Below, one piece after another: positions 15,690 through 24,549 of a DNA stretch of 55,129 nt. Position 1 is the stretch's first letter; each line of letters starts with the position of its first letter. Where the stretch lies: assembly GCA_017617545.1 (NCBI GenBank), contig JAFZVZ010000031.1, positions 1-55,129 of the forward strand, read 5' to 3'. The notes below the pieces were generated by a model, which was given only the letters and a program-made list of their open reading frames with translations, was not told the origin of the DNA and did not search any database. The DNA is from Lachnospiraceae bacterium (lineage in GTDB: Bacteria > Bacillota > Clostridia > Lachnospirales > Lachnospiraceae). Position numbers and translations under genes: made by a program.

Positions 15690-17246
15690 TCAGCGGTACA
15701 CAAAGTCCGTGAACACCGCCGTGCCGCCCGCCGTAACGCCGGAGAACGCGCACAGTCCGAACCTCGCACCCGTAAAATGATCGAGCCGGAAATACAGCTT
15801 GTGCGGCTCACCGATGAGCTCAGCCTCTTTGCTTCCGTCGGCAGTTCCGCGCTTTACGAACGCGACCGCCGTGTCCTTCATCTGCCAGAAGTCCGCTCGG
15901 ATCCCCACGGTGATCACATCGTCCGCGATCTCCTCGCGGTACGTCACCTCACCGGGCTCCGTGTCGTTGCCGCCGATGCCGAAGCCCTTCGTCGGCTCCT
16001 TACGCTCGATCACGGCAAGGTATCTTCGTCCGTTCTCCTTCAGAATTCCGACCGCCATGTAAGCGCCCTGCAGCGCACACATTCCTGCGAAATCTCCGTC
16101 GGTAAGCCCTGACGCGTCCACCGTGACCTCGGCCTCGCAATCCGGGAACCGCATCCGCTGCGTGAGCGTGTTGCGCGCCTGCGTAAGGTTTTTACACACC
16201 GCGCCTGTCGTGATCGCGAGCCCGCCCTGCGGCAGGATCGTCCAATGCTCCTTATCCGGCACATGGTTCCACTGCCACTGCGGTTTGATCACCGCATCGT
16301 CGAAGCGGTCCGACACGAACAGCGGCGCATACGCATACCCCGGTCTCGTGCTCACCACATCGATGTCCCCGGGCAGTTTGCCGTCGTCCCCGTACACCGG
16401 CCAGCCGTCCTTCCACGTCACCGGCACAAGCATCGGAATTCTTCCGACCGCGCCGGAATCTTGGAACAGCACGGCGTACCACCGCCCGTCCGGCGTGTCG
16501 ACCAGACCGCCCTGCGCAATTCCCTGTCCGCAGTAACCACCGTCGTCCCAGAACAGGTCTCGCCCGACGTACTCCCCGTCGAGCCGGTCGCTGATGAACA
16601 CGGCCTCGGTGCGCCTCTGCGTCTCCTTCGGCCAGTGGATCAGCGTGAGCACGTAGCGTCCGTCGATCTTATAGAGATGCGCGCCCTCGTACCCGAGAAA
16701 CACCTTCTCTCGGTCGTCGCGCACGATCACCTTGTCGATGCCGCCCTCCTTCGGTGCCGTCATATCGTCCGACAGCTCCGTCAGACGGATCTCCGTGTTG
16801 CCGGAGACGAGATACTTTCGCCCGTCCTCCGAAAAATACAGCGAACAGTCATGAAAATACCCGCGGATGCGTCGGTGCTCCCACGGACCGTTGATATCGG
16901 TCGCCGTGAAGAGATGTGTATTTTCCTGACCGTGACTCACAAAGATGACATAGAACCGTCCCTCATGGTACCGCAGGGACGCCGCCCACATGCCCTTGCC
17001 GTAGCAGTTCTGCCCGTCCTCCAACCGCTCCGCAGGCGTGCCGTCGAGCTCATCGAACAGATATGTCGCGATCTCCCAGTTTGCCAGATCGTACGAGCGC
17101 AGGATGACGCCGCCGGGCATATAGTACATCGTCGTACTCACCATGTAGTAGGTGTCATCCACGCGGATCACGTCGGGATCCGGGTAGTCGGTCCTTGTTA
17201 AGGGATTGATGTTCTTCATCGTTTTAGTATCCTCATATACGCGCAT
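15690..17246 (-). CDS. GH43 beta-xylosidase/arabinofuranosidase
   Basis: The 518-residue protein begins with the GH43 signature (NPLTRTDYPDPDVIRVDDTYYMVSTT, whose YPDPD Asp is the catalytic base). GMWAASLRYHEGRFYVIF and the blade-like repeats of a five-bladed propeller follow. A C-terminal beta-sandwich of about 200 residues, starting near DRFDDAVIKPQWQWNHVP, matches the accessory domain of GH43 beta-xylosidases. No signal peptide is present. Start 17246 has AAGGA at good spacing; a second ATG at 17219 lies at the start of the homologous region. It likely releases xylose from oligomers cleaved by the GH10 enzyme. Confidence 0.88.
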   Translation of the reverse strand: MRVYEDTKTMKNINPLTRTDYPDPDVIRVDDTYYMVSTTMYYMPGGVILRSYDLANWEIATYLFDELDGTPAERLEDGQNCYGKGMWAASLRYHEGRFYVIFVSHGQENTHLFTATDINGPWEHRRIRGYFHDCSLYFSEDGRKYLVSGNTEIRLTELSDDMTAPKEGGIDKVIVRDDREKVFLGYEGAHLYKIDGRYVLTLIHWPKETQRRTEAVFISDRLDGEYVGRDLFWDDGGYCGQGIAQGGLVDTPDGRWYAVLFQDSGAVGRIPMLVPVTWKDGWPVYGDDGKLPGDIDVVSTRPGYAYAPLFVSDRFDDAVIKPQWQWNHVPDKEHWTILPQGGLAITTGAVCKNLTQARNTLTQRMRFPDCEAEVTVDASGLTDGDFAGMCALQGAYMAVGILKENGRRYLAVIERKEPTKGFGIGGNDTEPGEVTYREEIADDVITVGIRADFWQMKDTAVAFVKRGTADGSKEAELIGEPHKLYFRLDHFTGARFGLCAFSGVTAGGTAVFTDFVYR

Positions 17247-17290
17247 TGCCGTCCTTGCATGCGTTTCCCGTTGGGAAGCCGCTGCAGCTC

Positions 17291-18982
17291 CTACAGCTCG
17301 TCCAGAAGCCCTTTCAGGCCCTTTTCCTTGTAGATCTCGCGGTACCGCTCGACCTCCTCACGGATGAGGTCATCGATCACGCGCATTCCGAGAAGCTCCA
17401 CCGGCGCGCGGTCATCCGTCATGATGCGGTCACCCGCCTGATATGTCTGCAGACCTTCCTGCACACGACGCATCATCGCGGCGAGGTCGGTGTCATTTTC
17501 CTTATCGATCTGACCCGCGAAATCCGCAGGCTCCCTCATGCAGGCGAACAGCTCCTGGTTCGTCGACCCGAGAACGTCCACGGTCCGCACCCACGGGAAC
17601 ACGCTCGAGATGGTGTCCTCGAGATACTGATTGATCCCGTCCTCGCGGTCACCCTTCATGTTCATATTGACGACCATCACGCCGCCGTCCGTCAGATGGG
17701 CTCTCACAAGCTTGAAAAACTCAACCGAGGACATCTGAAACGGGATCGTGATGTCCTGGTACGCATCGACCATGATCACGTCGTATTTCGCATCCATGGC
17801 GTTCAGAAACGCCCGCCCGTCGTAGGTCGTCACCTTGACCTCCGGCGACAGCGCAAAATACTTCTTCGCCAGCTCAGTGATCTTCCCGTCGATCTCAACG
17901 CCCTCGACGGTCACGTTGTCGAAGTATCGGTTGCACTGCGTGGCAAATGTCCCCGAGCCGTTGCCGAGCACGAGGATCGACATCTCCGCGCGGTCATGCA
18001 CGCCCGCGAGAAACGGCGCCGCCATCGCGTAGTCGTAGTACATTCCGGTCAGCGCTTTGTCCTTGCGGTAGACCGACTGCACGCCGAACAGCACGTTCGT
18101 CGAGAGCACGACCTGCTTGTCATCCTCATACACCTGAAGATAGTTGTAGATCGACTCACCCTCGTAGGTGAGGTCCTTCTGCCAGAACGCGAAGCTGCTG
18201 CTGTGTCCGAAGATACAGCACAGAAGGAAAATGATCATCGCTGCCGGCAGTTTCTTGATCTTGCGGATCGCGACCCCGGACGTGATGAAGTACACCGCGA
18301 CGAGCGCCAGCAGAATGCCCGCGAAGATCAAAAACGTGATCGCCGTACCGACCGCCGGAATGCTGATGAACGTCGGCACGAACGTACCGATGATGCTGCC
18401 GACCGTGTTGGCCGCGTTTAAGTTGCCGACGAGACGGCCGTTGTCCTCAAGGTTGTCCGTCGCGAATTTGACGAGCGACGGGGTGACCGTGCCGAGCAGG
18501 AAAAGCGGGAACACGAAGATGACCATGCACGCCGCAAAGCCCGCGATCACGAGGAAATTGCTGCTCACCGTAAAGATGAGGAGCGCCGATATGCCGAGAA
18601 TGATGTATTTGCCGACCACCGGGATCAGAGCGATCCACACGGCTGCGATCAGCACGCGCGCGTACAACCGGTCCGGATCGGGCTTTTTGTCCGCGCTGCG
18701 TCCTCCGTAGATATTGCCTAGCGCCATCGCGATCATGATCGTTCCGATGATGATCGTCCACACGATCTGCGAGGAACTGAAGTACGGCGCCAGCAACCGG
18801 CTCGCGCCGAGCTCGACCGCCATCACCGACATGCCCGCGAAGAACTCGGTCATGTAGAGGAAAAGTCTCTTCTTAAGGATCGGGCGCCGCTCCGCCAGCG
18901 AACGGATCGCTGCTCCGTCCGCGGCAGCTGCCGCTGCCTCAGTGTTCACCGTCTGTTCCGTAGTGCTGTTGTTCGAAGCCAT
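17291..18982 (-). CDS. Membrane-fused spermidine-synthase-like protein
   Basis: The 563-residue protein has an N-terminal half of about seven hydrophobic segments starting near LFLYMTEFFAGMSVMAVELGASRLLAPYF, followed by a polyamine-synthase-like methyltransferase fold. The soluble part has LGNGSGTFA, GVEIDGKI, TYDGRAFLNAMDAKYDVIMVDAY and VMVVNMN, matching the S-adenosylmethionine/decarboxy-SAM fold. Such fused proteins are widespread and mostly uncharacterised; many lack the acidic residues needed for aminopropyl transfer, so actual spermidine synthesis is uncertain. Two further ligand-binding-like loops are embedded in the C-terminal half. It lies 44 nt upstream of the GH43 gene. Confidence 0.78.
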   Translation of the reverse strand: MASNNSTTEQTVNTEAAAAAADGAAIRSLAERRPILKKRLFLYMTEFFAGMSVMAVELGASRLLAPYFSSSQIVWTIIIGTIMIAMALGNIYGGRSADKKPDPDRLYARVLIAAVWIALIPVVGKYIILGISALLIFTVSSNFLVIAGFAACMVIFVFPLFLLGTVTPSLVKFATDNLEDNGRLVGNLNAANTVGSIIGTFVPTFISIPAVGTAITFLIFAGILLALVAVYFITSGVAIRKIKKLPAAMIIFLLCCIFGHSSSFAFWQKDLTYEGESIYNYLQVYEDDKQVVLSTNVLFGVQSVYRKDKALTGMYYDYAMAAPFLAGVHDRAEMSILVLGNGSGTFATQCNRYFDNVTVEGVEIDGKITELAKKYFALSPEVKVTTYDGRAFLNAMDAKYDVIMVDAYQDITIPFQMSSVEFFKLVRAHLTDGGVMVVNMNMKGDREDGINQYLEDTISSVFPWVRTVDVLGSTNQELFACMREPADFAGQIDKENDTDLAAMMRRVQEGLQTYQAGDRIMTDDRAPVELLGMRVIDDLIREEVERYREIYKEKGLKGLLDEL

Positions 18983-19049
18983 CTCTCACAACTCCCCCTG
19001 TTAGTATTCTTTCCGCGCCGCCTCGAGTATTCACTCACAGCCGTCGTTT

Positions 19050-19709
19050 CTATCTCTTCTGCGCCTTGAGCATCCACCCGCAGGCGTCGTTCATATCCTT
19101 CGCGACATACGCCGACAGCTCCCGCATCTCCTCCGTCGCAGGAAGAAGATCCGGCACCATCACGGGCGTCATCCCGGCCGCGTGCGCCGAGCGGATCCCG
19201 TTGTGGGAATCCTCCACCGCGATCGCGTTCTCCGGTGCGACACCGAGCGCCTCGCACGCCTTGAGGAAGATCTCCGGGTGCGGCTTCGAGTGCGTCACCG
19301 TATCACCGCCGACAACCGCCGTAAAATACTGCGCGATCCCCGCGTCTTCCATATGCTTCAGAACCTTATCCCGCTTCGACGAGGACGCCACGGCGATCTT
19401 CAGTCCCGCTGCCGCCAGTTTCGCAAGCGTCTCGCGCACACCGTCCTTCACGGGCACGCCGTGCTCCTCAATATACCCGTTGTACATCGCGCTCGTGCGC
19501 CGGCAGTACTCCTCGTACGGAAAATCCTTTCCGAAGTTCTCGTACACGATGCGCTCCGTCGTCTGCGCGTTGACACCGATGCAAAGCGCGTACACCGCCT
19601 CCATGTTGGGAATACCGTCCTCCTCGGCCAGCTTCAGCCAGCACGTCTGACACAGCCTCTCCGTGTCGAACAGCACCCCGTCCATATCAAACACCACCGC
19701 AGTGATCAT
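19050..19709 (-). CDS. HAD-superfamily phosphatase (beta-phosphoglucomutase-like)
   Basis: The 219-residue protein starts MITAVVFDMDGVLFDTE, where D-x-D holds the catalytic nucleophile and acid. Motif II is AVASSSKRD with the conserved Ser and Lys region, motif III is KPHPEIFL, and motif IV is AVEDSHNG. This is the beta-phosphoglucomutase/phosphatase branch of HAD subfamily I with a helical cap. The start at 19709 is preferred because AAAGGA lies 7 nt upstream. A preceding in-frame ATG (19724) overlaps that site. It may dephosphorylate sugar phosphates or other small metabolites. Confidence 0.85.
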   Translation of the reverse strand: MITAVVFDMDGVLFDTERLCQTCWLKLAEEDGIPNMEAVYALCIGVNAQTTERIVYENFGKDFPYEEYCRRTSAMYNGYIEEHGVPVKDGVRETLAKLAAAGLKIAVASSSKRDKVLKHMEDAGIAQYFTAVVGGDTVTHSKPHPEIFLKACEALGVAPENAIAVEDSHNGIRSAHAAGMTPVMVPDLLPATEEMRELSAYVAKDMNDACGWMLKAQKR

Positions 19710-19761
19710 ACTCTGTCCTTTCAATTTGCCGCCATCCTCTCGGGATACCCGCAGGATATGG

Positions 19762-20187
19762 CTACTGGATCCTTCCTTCGCCGCCCATCAGGCGCGTCAT
19801 CTCCTCTATGCGCTCGATCGGGAATGGCGGGTTCGTAAGCGGGCGCAGCGCGATCGACATCAGCTTCATCGGATTGTCGTCAGCCGCCACGCGGTTCGAG
19901 CTCATCGCGCCGCACACGCGGCAGCGATGGATGATCGCCCACTCTCCGTTCTTTCTCACCCACACCGCGATCGCGTCCATGTGTCCGCCGCAGTCGCTCT
20001 CACGGTCGCCGGGCTCAATGTCCACATGCAGGCTTGTCAGGCAGTTCGGGCAGTGATTTCTGTGATCGCTTCCCGCGCCGTCCGGCACGACCGTGCGGCC
20101 GCACTCCTTGCAGACGAACGTCTCGTCGCACGGATGCGTTTTATAGTATCCCTTCTCGTAGGAACGTCTTTTATTCTCCCTGTTCAT
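19762..20187 (-). CDS. RNHCP-domain zinc protein
   Basis: The 141-residue protein contains C-x2-C (FVCKECGR), the eponymous RNHCPNC segment and a third C-x2-C pair (HRCRVCGAMSSNR), enough cysteines and histidines for two zinc sites. RNHCP proteins are small, widely distributed and functionally uncharacterised. The start at 20187 is set by GGAGGT seven nt upstream; upstream codons in the same frame have no such site. It is the first gene behind the promoter at 20252-20280. Confidence 0.75.
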   Translation of the reverse strand: MNRENKRRSYEKGYYKTHPCDETFVCKECGRTVVPDGAGSDHRNHCPNCLTSLHVDIEPGDRESDCGGHMDAIAVWVRKNGEWAIIHRCRVCGAMSSNRVAADDNPMKLMSIALRPLTNPPFPIERIEEMTRLMGGEGRIQ

Positions 20188-20251
20188 GACAATGACCTCC
20201 ATATTTTCCGCCGCCGTAACCGCGCGGTTCCGACAGACTGAACTCCCATAC

Positions 20252-20280
20252 AGTTTACCACACAAAGGCCCTGCGCACAA
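20252..20280 (-). promoter_or_regulatory. Probable promoter of the RNHCP-HAD-GH43-GH10 transcript
   Basis: On the minus strand TTGTGC (20275-20280) and TAAACT (20252-20257) are 17 bp apart, and TGG immediately before the -10 makes it an extended -10. No terminator-like hairpin is apparent between 20187 and 12461, so all genes in that stretch may be read from here. Confidence 0.6.
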
Positions 20281-20367
20281 CGGAAAAACCTTGTGCTATC
20301 CTTTCCGACTTCCGCGCTCTTTGTCGTATACTGCCGCCTCCGTGCGCTCTCTCAGCGTGTGTTCAGA

Positions 20368-20402
20368 CAAAAAACACGGCGCACCTTTCCGATGCGCCGT
20401 GT
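20368..20402 (-). terminator. Intrinsic terminator of the glycosyltransferase operon
   Basis: A perfect 10-bp stem, ACACGGCGCA/TGCGCCGTGT (arms 20374-20383 and 20393-20402) with a 9-nt loop, is followed on the minus strand by six T residues. It lies 30 nt after the stop of the acidic membrane protein gene. Confidence 0.9.
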
Positions 20403-20431
20403 CCAATCTCGTATTCATTGACAACAGAGGA

Positions 20432-22144
20432 TCAGTCCTCTTCCTCCGTGCCGTAGTTCTGCTTCGCTCCCGCGATCATGTCGCCGAGCGTCCAGTGAGG
20501 ATTGTCCTCTCCGTCATCCGAGTCATCGACGTAAATGAAGTAGAAGGTCGAATCCATCGTACTCGTCACGCGGCGGTTGCCTTTGACAAGCCGCATGTTC
20601 TTGATGAAGTGGATGTGGATGGAGAAGCACTCGTCGGAGTACTCGGTGTAATCCGTAACCTCAAGCTCGGTGTACTCCGGATTCTCGATCGTGTGCGAGC
20701 TGACGAACGTGATGTCCACGCCCTTCGCGTACTCTTCCGCCTTCACGTAGAAGAGGGAATCCTTGAGGAGATATTTGCGGATCTCCCAGAGGCCCTTGTT
20801 GCTGCCCTCAAGGTCGTTGGTAACGAAATCCATCCATTTCTTGGCCGTCCGAAGCGCCAGGTCATACCGCTCCTCCGGAGCATCCAGGCCCTTCTTCGGC
20901 TCCTGCGTGATGCTGACGTACCCGTTCTCGTCCTGCTGCGCGTCGACAACGTTGCCTTCCGCGTCCTTCACGACAACCTCGGGCTTATTCAGGAGGTCAC
21001 ATATCTTGTATGTGACATCGGTCGGGATCGTGACATAGTCCTTGACGTAGTCAAGCTCCTTCGGGATCTCGCCGTGCTTCACAACATACTCATCTGTCAG
21101 GACCACGCCGTTGACCGTGACCGTATAGTCCGACGGCACCGTGTATACATAATCCTTCGTGTTGTAGTCATCGTTGATGACCGCCATGACGGTATCGATC
21201 TTCCAGTCACACACCTCGAGGATGGCCAGGATCTTCTTCGGGTTGTACGAGACCATTCGCATGCGCGCCACGACCTCACCGTCGCCGAGAATATCGTAGA
21301 TCGGGTTCGTCGTGCTGTAGCTCTTCTCGTTCTTGACGCAGGTGTACACTTTGACTGCCTCGAGCTTTTCGATGTACTGCTCCTTGATCAGCGTCGCGCT
21401 CTCGAACACACCGGGAAGCTTCCAGTCCTCAGAGTCGCTGAACTCCTTGAACTCACCCTCGATGGAACCGTTGCGCACCTTGGTGACAAATTCCTGCAGA
21501 AGGCGCTCCGCGTTATTTTCCGGCTGCGACGCCTCGTACTCCACAAGGCACCGTCCGGTGTATCTCCAAAGCCAGATGCCGCCGCCGATCAGCACAAGCG
21601 ACCAGAGCACCAGGAACACGATAAACATTCTGCGTCCGCGCTTAAGCTTCCGCTCCTGCTCGCGTTTTTTTCTGTTCACCTTCCGTCTCGGCGCCGTAAC
21701 CTCGCGCTCCGACGCATCCCCCGCGCTGCGGGTTGATCTTGCGCTCGCGCCTGCGTTGCGTGCGGTTCTCGCCGCCGCGCTGCGTGCCGTTCTCGCGTTC
21801 GCCTGCGCACTGCGGTATACTCCCGCTGCCGCGCCGCGTGCCGTTCCTGCCGATGCCCTCTTGGCGGCTCTTGCCTTCGCTGCTAAGATCTCCTCGGGAT
21901 CCGCGAGATCATCGTCATCGTCCTCATCGTCGATATCGATATCCTCGTCGTCGACATCCTCGTCGTCGACGTCCTCCGGCTCCGGCTTTCTTCCCGAGCT
22001 GCCTGACGCCTCCTGCACCGGTCCGTTCAGCGTGCTCCAGAAATCGTCCTCTTCGCTCTCCGTCTCGTCGCGGTACGCATCATACAGATTGCGGTACCGC
22101 TCCCCCCGGCTCGGCTTCTTCTTGTTGTTCTCATCAATTGCCAC
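20432..22144 (-). CDS. Single-pass membrane protein with acidic and Ala/Arg-rich cytosolic region
   Basis: No family is recognised for this 570-residue protein. Its N-terminus is cytosolic and highly biased: a strongly acidic run at about residues 55-85 (repeated DVDDED/DIDDED units), then an Ala/Arg/Ser-rich repeat region at about 90-145 (ARTARSAAARTARNAGASAR), then a basic anchor (RKVNRKKREQERKLKRGRR). One membrane helix follows (MFIVFLVLWSLVLIGGGIWLW, near 175-195). The remaining 370 residues are extracytoplasmic and rich in beta strands. It is the last gene of the operon with a glycosyltransferase and NAGPA-type enzyme, suggesting envelope work. Confidence 0.7.
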   Translation of the reverse strand: MAIDENNKKKPSRGERYRNLYDAYRDETESEEDDFWSTLNGPVQEASGSSGRKPEPEDVDDEDVDDEDIDIDDEDDDDDLADPEEILAAKARAAKRASAGTARGAAAGVYRSAQANARTARSAAARTARNAGASARSTRSAGDASEREVTAPRRKVNRKKREQERKLKRGRRMFIVFLVLWSLVLIGGGIWLWRYTGRCLVEYEASQPENNAERLLQEFVTKVRNGSIEGEFKEFSDSEDWKLPGVFESATLIKEQYIEKLEAVKVYTCVKNEKSYSTTNPIYDILGDGEVVARMRMVSYNPKKILAILEVCDWKIDTVMAVINDDYNTKDYVYTVPSDYTVTVNGVVLTDEYVVKHGEIPKELDYVKDYVTIPTDVTYKICDLLNKPEVVVKDAEGNVVDAQQDENGYVSITQEPKKGLDAPEERYDLALRTAKKWMDFVTNDLEGSNKGLWEIRKYLLKDSLFYVKAEEYAKGVDITFVSSHTIENPEYTELEVTDYTEYSDECFSIHIHFIKNMRLVKGNRRVTSTMDSTFYFIYVDDSDDGEDNPHWTLGDMIAGAKQNYGTEEED

Positions 22145-22215
22145 TTGAGAAACTCTCCCCCTGTTATCTTTCGTACTTGTTCATATCTTCACTCCGCCGG
22201 TCAGCCGGCGTTTCC

Positions 22216-23313
22216 TCAATTGCTCTTCGGCAGCACGACCATGGCATCCGGAAGACGCCACGAAGCATGCTGATAGTAGAAGGTTACACTCGTCATCTCA
22301 TAATTTCCGTTGTAATACATCGCGGAAGAGCTGCCGCCGTCGAGGTTGGCCGCGTTGACCGCACCGTAATCGAGCATGACGCTGATCAGGTCGGATGCCG
22401 TCGCTCCGAGATGTCCGCCGGCGCCACGGCCGTCCGTCACGAACAGAAGGATCGCGCCGTCCGCGCGCTGTCCGATGGCAGTACGCGGGTTGCTGCCGCT
22501 GCCCTGTCCCTTCAGCTCACGGCCCTCGCCGTTGATGACCAACGGCACAAAATGGTTGTTCGCGTCGGAAGCCTCCTCCTGGAACGTAACCGCATCGCGG
22601 ATGCGCGCTTCCTCAACGTACTTCTTCACATCATCGGCCTTCATCCCCTGGATGTCCTTGATGACCAGAAGATCGTCCTCGTTAAATCCGATCAGATACA
22701 GTCCGCGCTGCGACGGCGAATTGTACTGGATCTGTCCCCGCGAAACGACAACGCCGTACGGCTTGCCGCCCTTGTTGTTGTCCGACTGGTACAGACCGCC
22801 GTTCACGCCGGCGACACCGCCGACACCCTCAACGATCTTGTCCAGATCCTTGCCGAGGTCACCCCACGGATAGGTCGTTCCTACGATCACCTGGGACGGA
22901 TCCTTGATGATCATCATTTTCCCGAAAAATGTACGACCGGCTACTTCCTCAATGCGGATGCCGTTCTCGTCGAACACTTCGTTCTTCTTCTTCGGCTGCG
23001 TAGGATCGTCGATATCCGGACCGTCGTCGTGATTGATCTTGATCAGCGTCGAATCGATCTCGGTGTTCATCTCGCCCATCTTGTTGGCGTCGACAATCTT
23101 CTGGATCTCCGCCTTCGACATGACAAGGTTGGGAACAAACTTGAGCTGTCCCGTCTCCTTAAACGTTGTGACAAACGTTGCCTTCGCCGCAGCGGAAGGA
23201 CCGTTGCAGCACCGATAGATCACGGAGTACAGTGCGCCCGCCACAAGCACCAGCGTGACGAGCAGCCACAGCAGAAACCGCAGAAAATACCGTAAAATTC
23301 TCTTTCCCATCAA
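22216..23313 (-). CDS. NAGPA-type phosphodiester glycosidase family exoprotein
   Basis: The 365-residue protein has one N-terminal membrane anchor (YFLRFLLWLLVTLVLVAGALYSVIY) and an extracytoplasmic domain of the NAGPA/phosphodiester glycosidase family. Diagnostic segments are GGVAGVNGGLYQ, PRTAIGQRADGAILLFVTDGRG and the signature AVNAANLDGGSSSAMYYNG. Such enzymes act on sugar-phosphate diesters in cell-surface polymers. Its ATG overlaps the stop of the GT2-GtrA gene by 4 bp, indicating translational coupling. The in vivo substrate is unknown. Confidence 0.85.
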   Translation of the reverse strand: MMGKRILRYFLRFLLWLLVTLVLVAGALYSVIYRCCNGPSAAAKATFVTTFKETGQLKFVPNLVMSKAEIQKIVDANKMGEMNTEIDSTLIKINHDDGPDIDDPTQPKKKNEVFDENGIRIEEVAGRTFFGKMMIIKDPSQVIVGTTYPWGDLGKDLDKIVEGVGGVAGVNGGLYQSDNNKGGKPYGVVVSRGQIQYNSPSQRGLYLIGFNEDDLLVIKDIQGMKADDVKKYVEEARIRDAVTFQEEASDANNHFVPLVINGEGRELKGQGSGSNPRTAIGQRADGAILLFVTDGRGAGGHLGATASDLISVMLDYGAVNAANLDGGSSSAMYYNGNYEMTSVTFYYQHASWRLPDAMVVLPKSN

Positions 23314-24434
23314 ACTTTCTCCCCATCCTTATTGCGATTGGCAAATACCCAATGTTTTTGCACATAAAAACTGACTGCGAACAGACACATGTCGACGACG
23401 AATTTGACGATTGATTCGCCGAGTCCGGCGGACATGCCCAAAAGTCTCTCCGCCACAAGGTTGACCAGCAAAAACGACGCCGTCATCTGACAGATCGCGA
23501 GTATGTAGTACCGCACCAGCGTTCCGCCGACCGAGTTCTCGCTCTTGAACACAAGCTTGCGGTTCAGGCAGAAGTTCACGATCGTGCTCACCACACGCGC
23601 GCCCACCGTCGCGAGCGCGATGCGCAGCTGACCGTCCGCCTTTCGCATGCCCGCGCCTTCCAGCCCGACATTCAGCAGGAAGAACAGAAGCGTGTCAACC
23701 AGGAAGCAGACAAGCGAAGCACCGATGAACTTCGCAAAGACGGAAGTTCCGATGTGCTTGAAAATGATCTTGTAAATCCTCCACGAATCGCGGAACGGAT
23801 GAAAATGCGAGGACGCGTTGTCGTCGATGTACACCGTGTCGATCACGACCTCATGCAGCGCGATGCCCTTGTCCTTGAAGATCAGCAGCTGGTTGGTCTC
23901 GTACTCGTAGCGCTCTCCCCCGATCTCACACATGAGCGGCAGATGCTGCCTGGGGATGGCGCGAAGACCCGTCTGCGTATCGCTGATCTTGATCCCGCAG
24001 AAGATGCGGAACACAGCCTTGGTAATATTGTTGCCGTTGCGGCTTTTAAACGGTACATCGGGCTTCGAAAAATCCCTCACGCCGAGGACGATCTTGTCGC
24101 CCTCCGCAAGCATCGCCTCCGCGCAGGCGCGGATATCCTTCGGCAAATGCTGCCCGTCGCCGTCGACCGTCACAACGCCCTCGGACTCGGGACGGTTCTC
24201 CAGCACGTATGCGAACGCCGTCTTCATCGCGCGACCCTTGCCCTTGTTCACCTCGTGCGCAAGAACGGTCACGCCGTCCATCGCCGCCACCGTCTCAAAG
24301 GGCTGTTTATATTCCGCTGCGCTTCCGTCATCCACGACCACGATGTCCGTAAATCCCTCCGCGAGGATCCCCTCCACGGTGTGGATCATTTTCTCATCGG
24401 GGTTCAGCGACGGAAGAACGATCGTTACGTTCAA
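23310..24434 (-). CDS. Glycosyltransferase family 2 fused to GtrA-like membrane domain
   Basis: Residues 1-230 form a GT-A fold: MNVTIVLPSLNPD, VVDDGS, VTVDGDGQHLP (the D-x-D region) and SDTQTGLRAIPR, the layout of polyprenyl-phosphate glycosyltransferases. From about 235 a GtrA-like domain with four membrane segments follows (FAKFIGASLVCFLVDTLLFFLL and later helices), a family associated with flipping or transfer of undecaprenyl-linked sugars. The fusion suggests one protein that makes and presents a lipid-linked sugar for surface polymer glycosylation. GGGAGG precedes the ATG. It is first in its operon, behind a palindromic operator. Confidence 0.88.
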   Translation of the reverse strand: MNVTIVLPSLNPDEKMIHTVEGILAEGFTDIVVVDDGSAAEYKQPFETVAAMDGVTVLAHEVNKGKGRAMKTAFAYVLENRPESEGVVTVDGDGQHLPKDIRACAEAMLAEGDKIVLGVRDFSKPDVPFKSRNGNNITKAVFRIFCGIKISDTQTGLRAIPRQHLPLMCEIGGERYEYETNQLLIFKDKGIALHEVVIDTVYIDDNASSHFHPFRDSWRIYKIIFKHIGTSVFAKFIGASLVCFLVDTLLFFLLNVGLEGAGMRKADGQLRIALATVGARVVSTIVNFCLNRKLVFKSENSVGGTLVRYYILAICQMTASFLLVNLVAERLLGMSAGLGESIVKFVVDMCLFAVSFYVQKHWVFANRNKDGEKV

Positions 24435-24460
24435 ACCGTACCTCCCTGCGCTGCGCGCCG

Positions 24461-24476
24461 TACTACAATTGTAGTA
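24461..24476. promoter_or_regulatory. Perfect 16-bp palindrome, BlaI/MecI-like operator
   Basis: TACTACAATTGTAGTA is its own reverse complement and covers the -10 box of the GT2-GtrA promoter. It closely resembles the dyad bound by BlaI/MecI-family repressors (TACTACA-N-TGTAGTA type). No BlaI/BlaR gene is in this window, so the regulator would be encoded elsewhere. Confidence 0.6.
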
Positions 24477-24497
24477 TCATCATTTTCCTACTGTTAA
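24468..24497 (-). promoter_or_regulatory. Promoter of the GT2-GtrA operon
   Basis: On the minus strand TTAACA (24492-24497) and TACAAT (24468-24473) are separated by 18 bp. The -10 box lies inside the 16-bp palindrome, so a bound repressor would block polymerase. Confidence 0.65.
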
Positions 24498-24549
24498 CAC
24501 TTTTCTTCACAGACGGATCACGCCGTCTCTCAGGACTGCGTACGGCTTC

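Noticed and set aside
21733-23295. Plus-strand open frame of 520 codons
   Set aside because: Antisense to the acidic membrane protein and NAGPA-type genes; composition is Arg/His-rich and motif-free.
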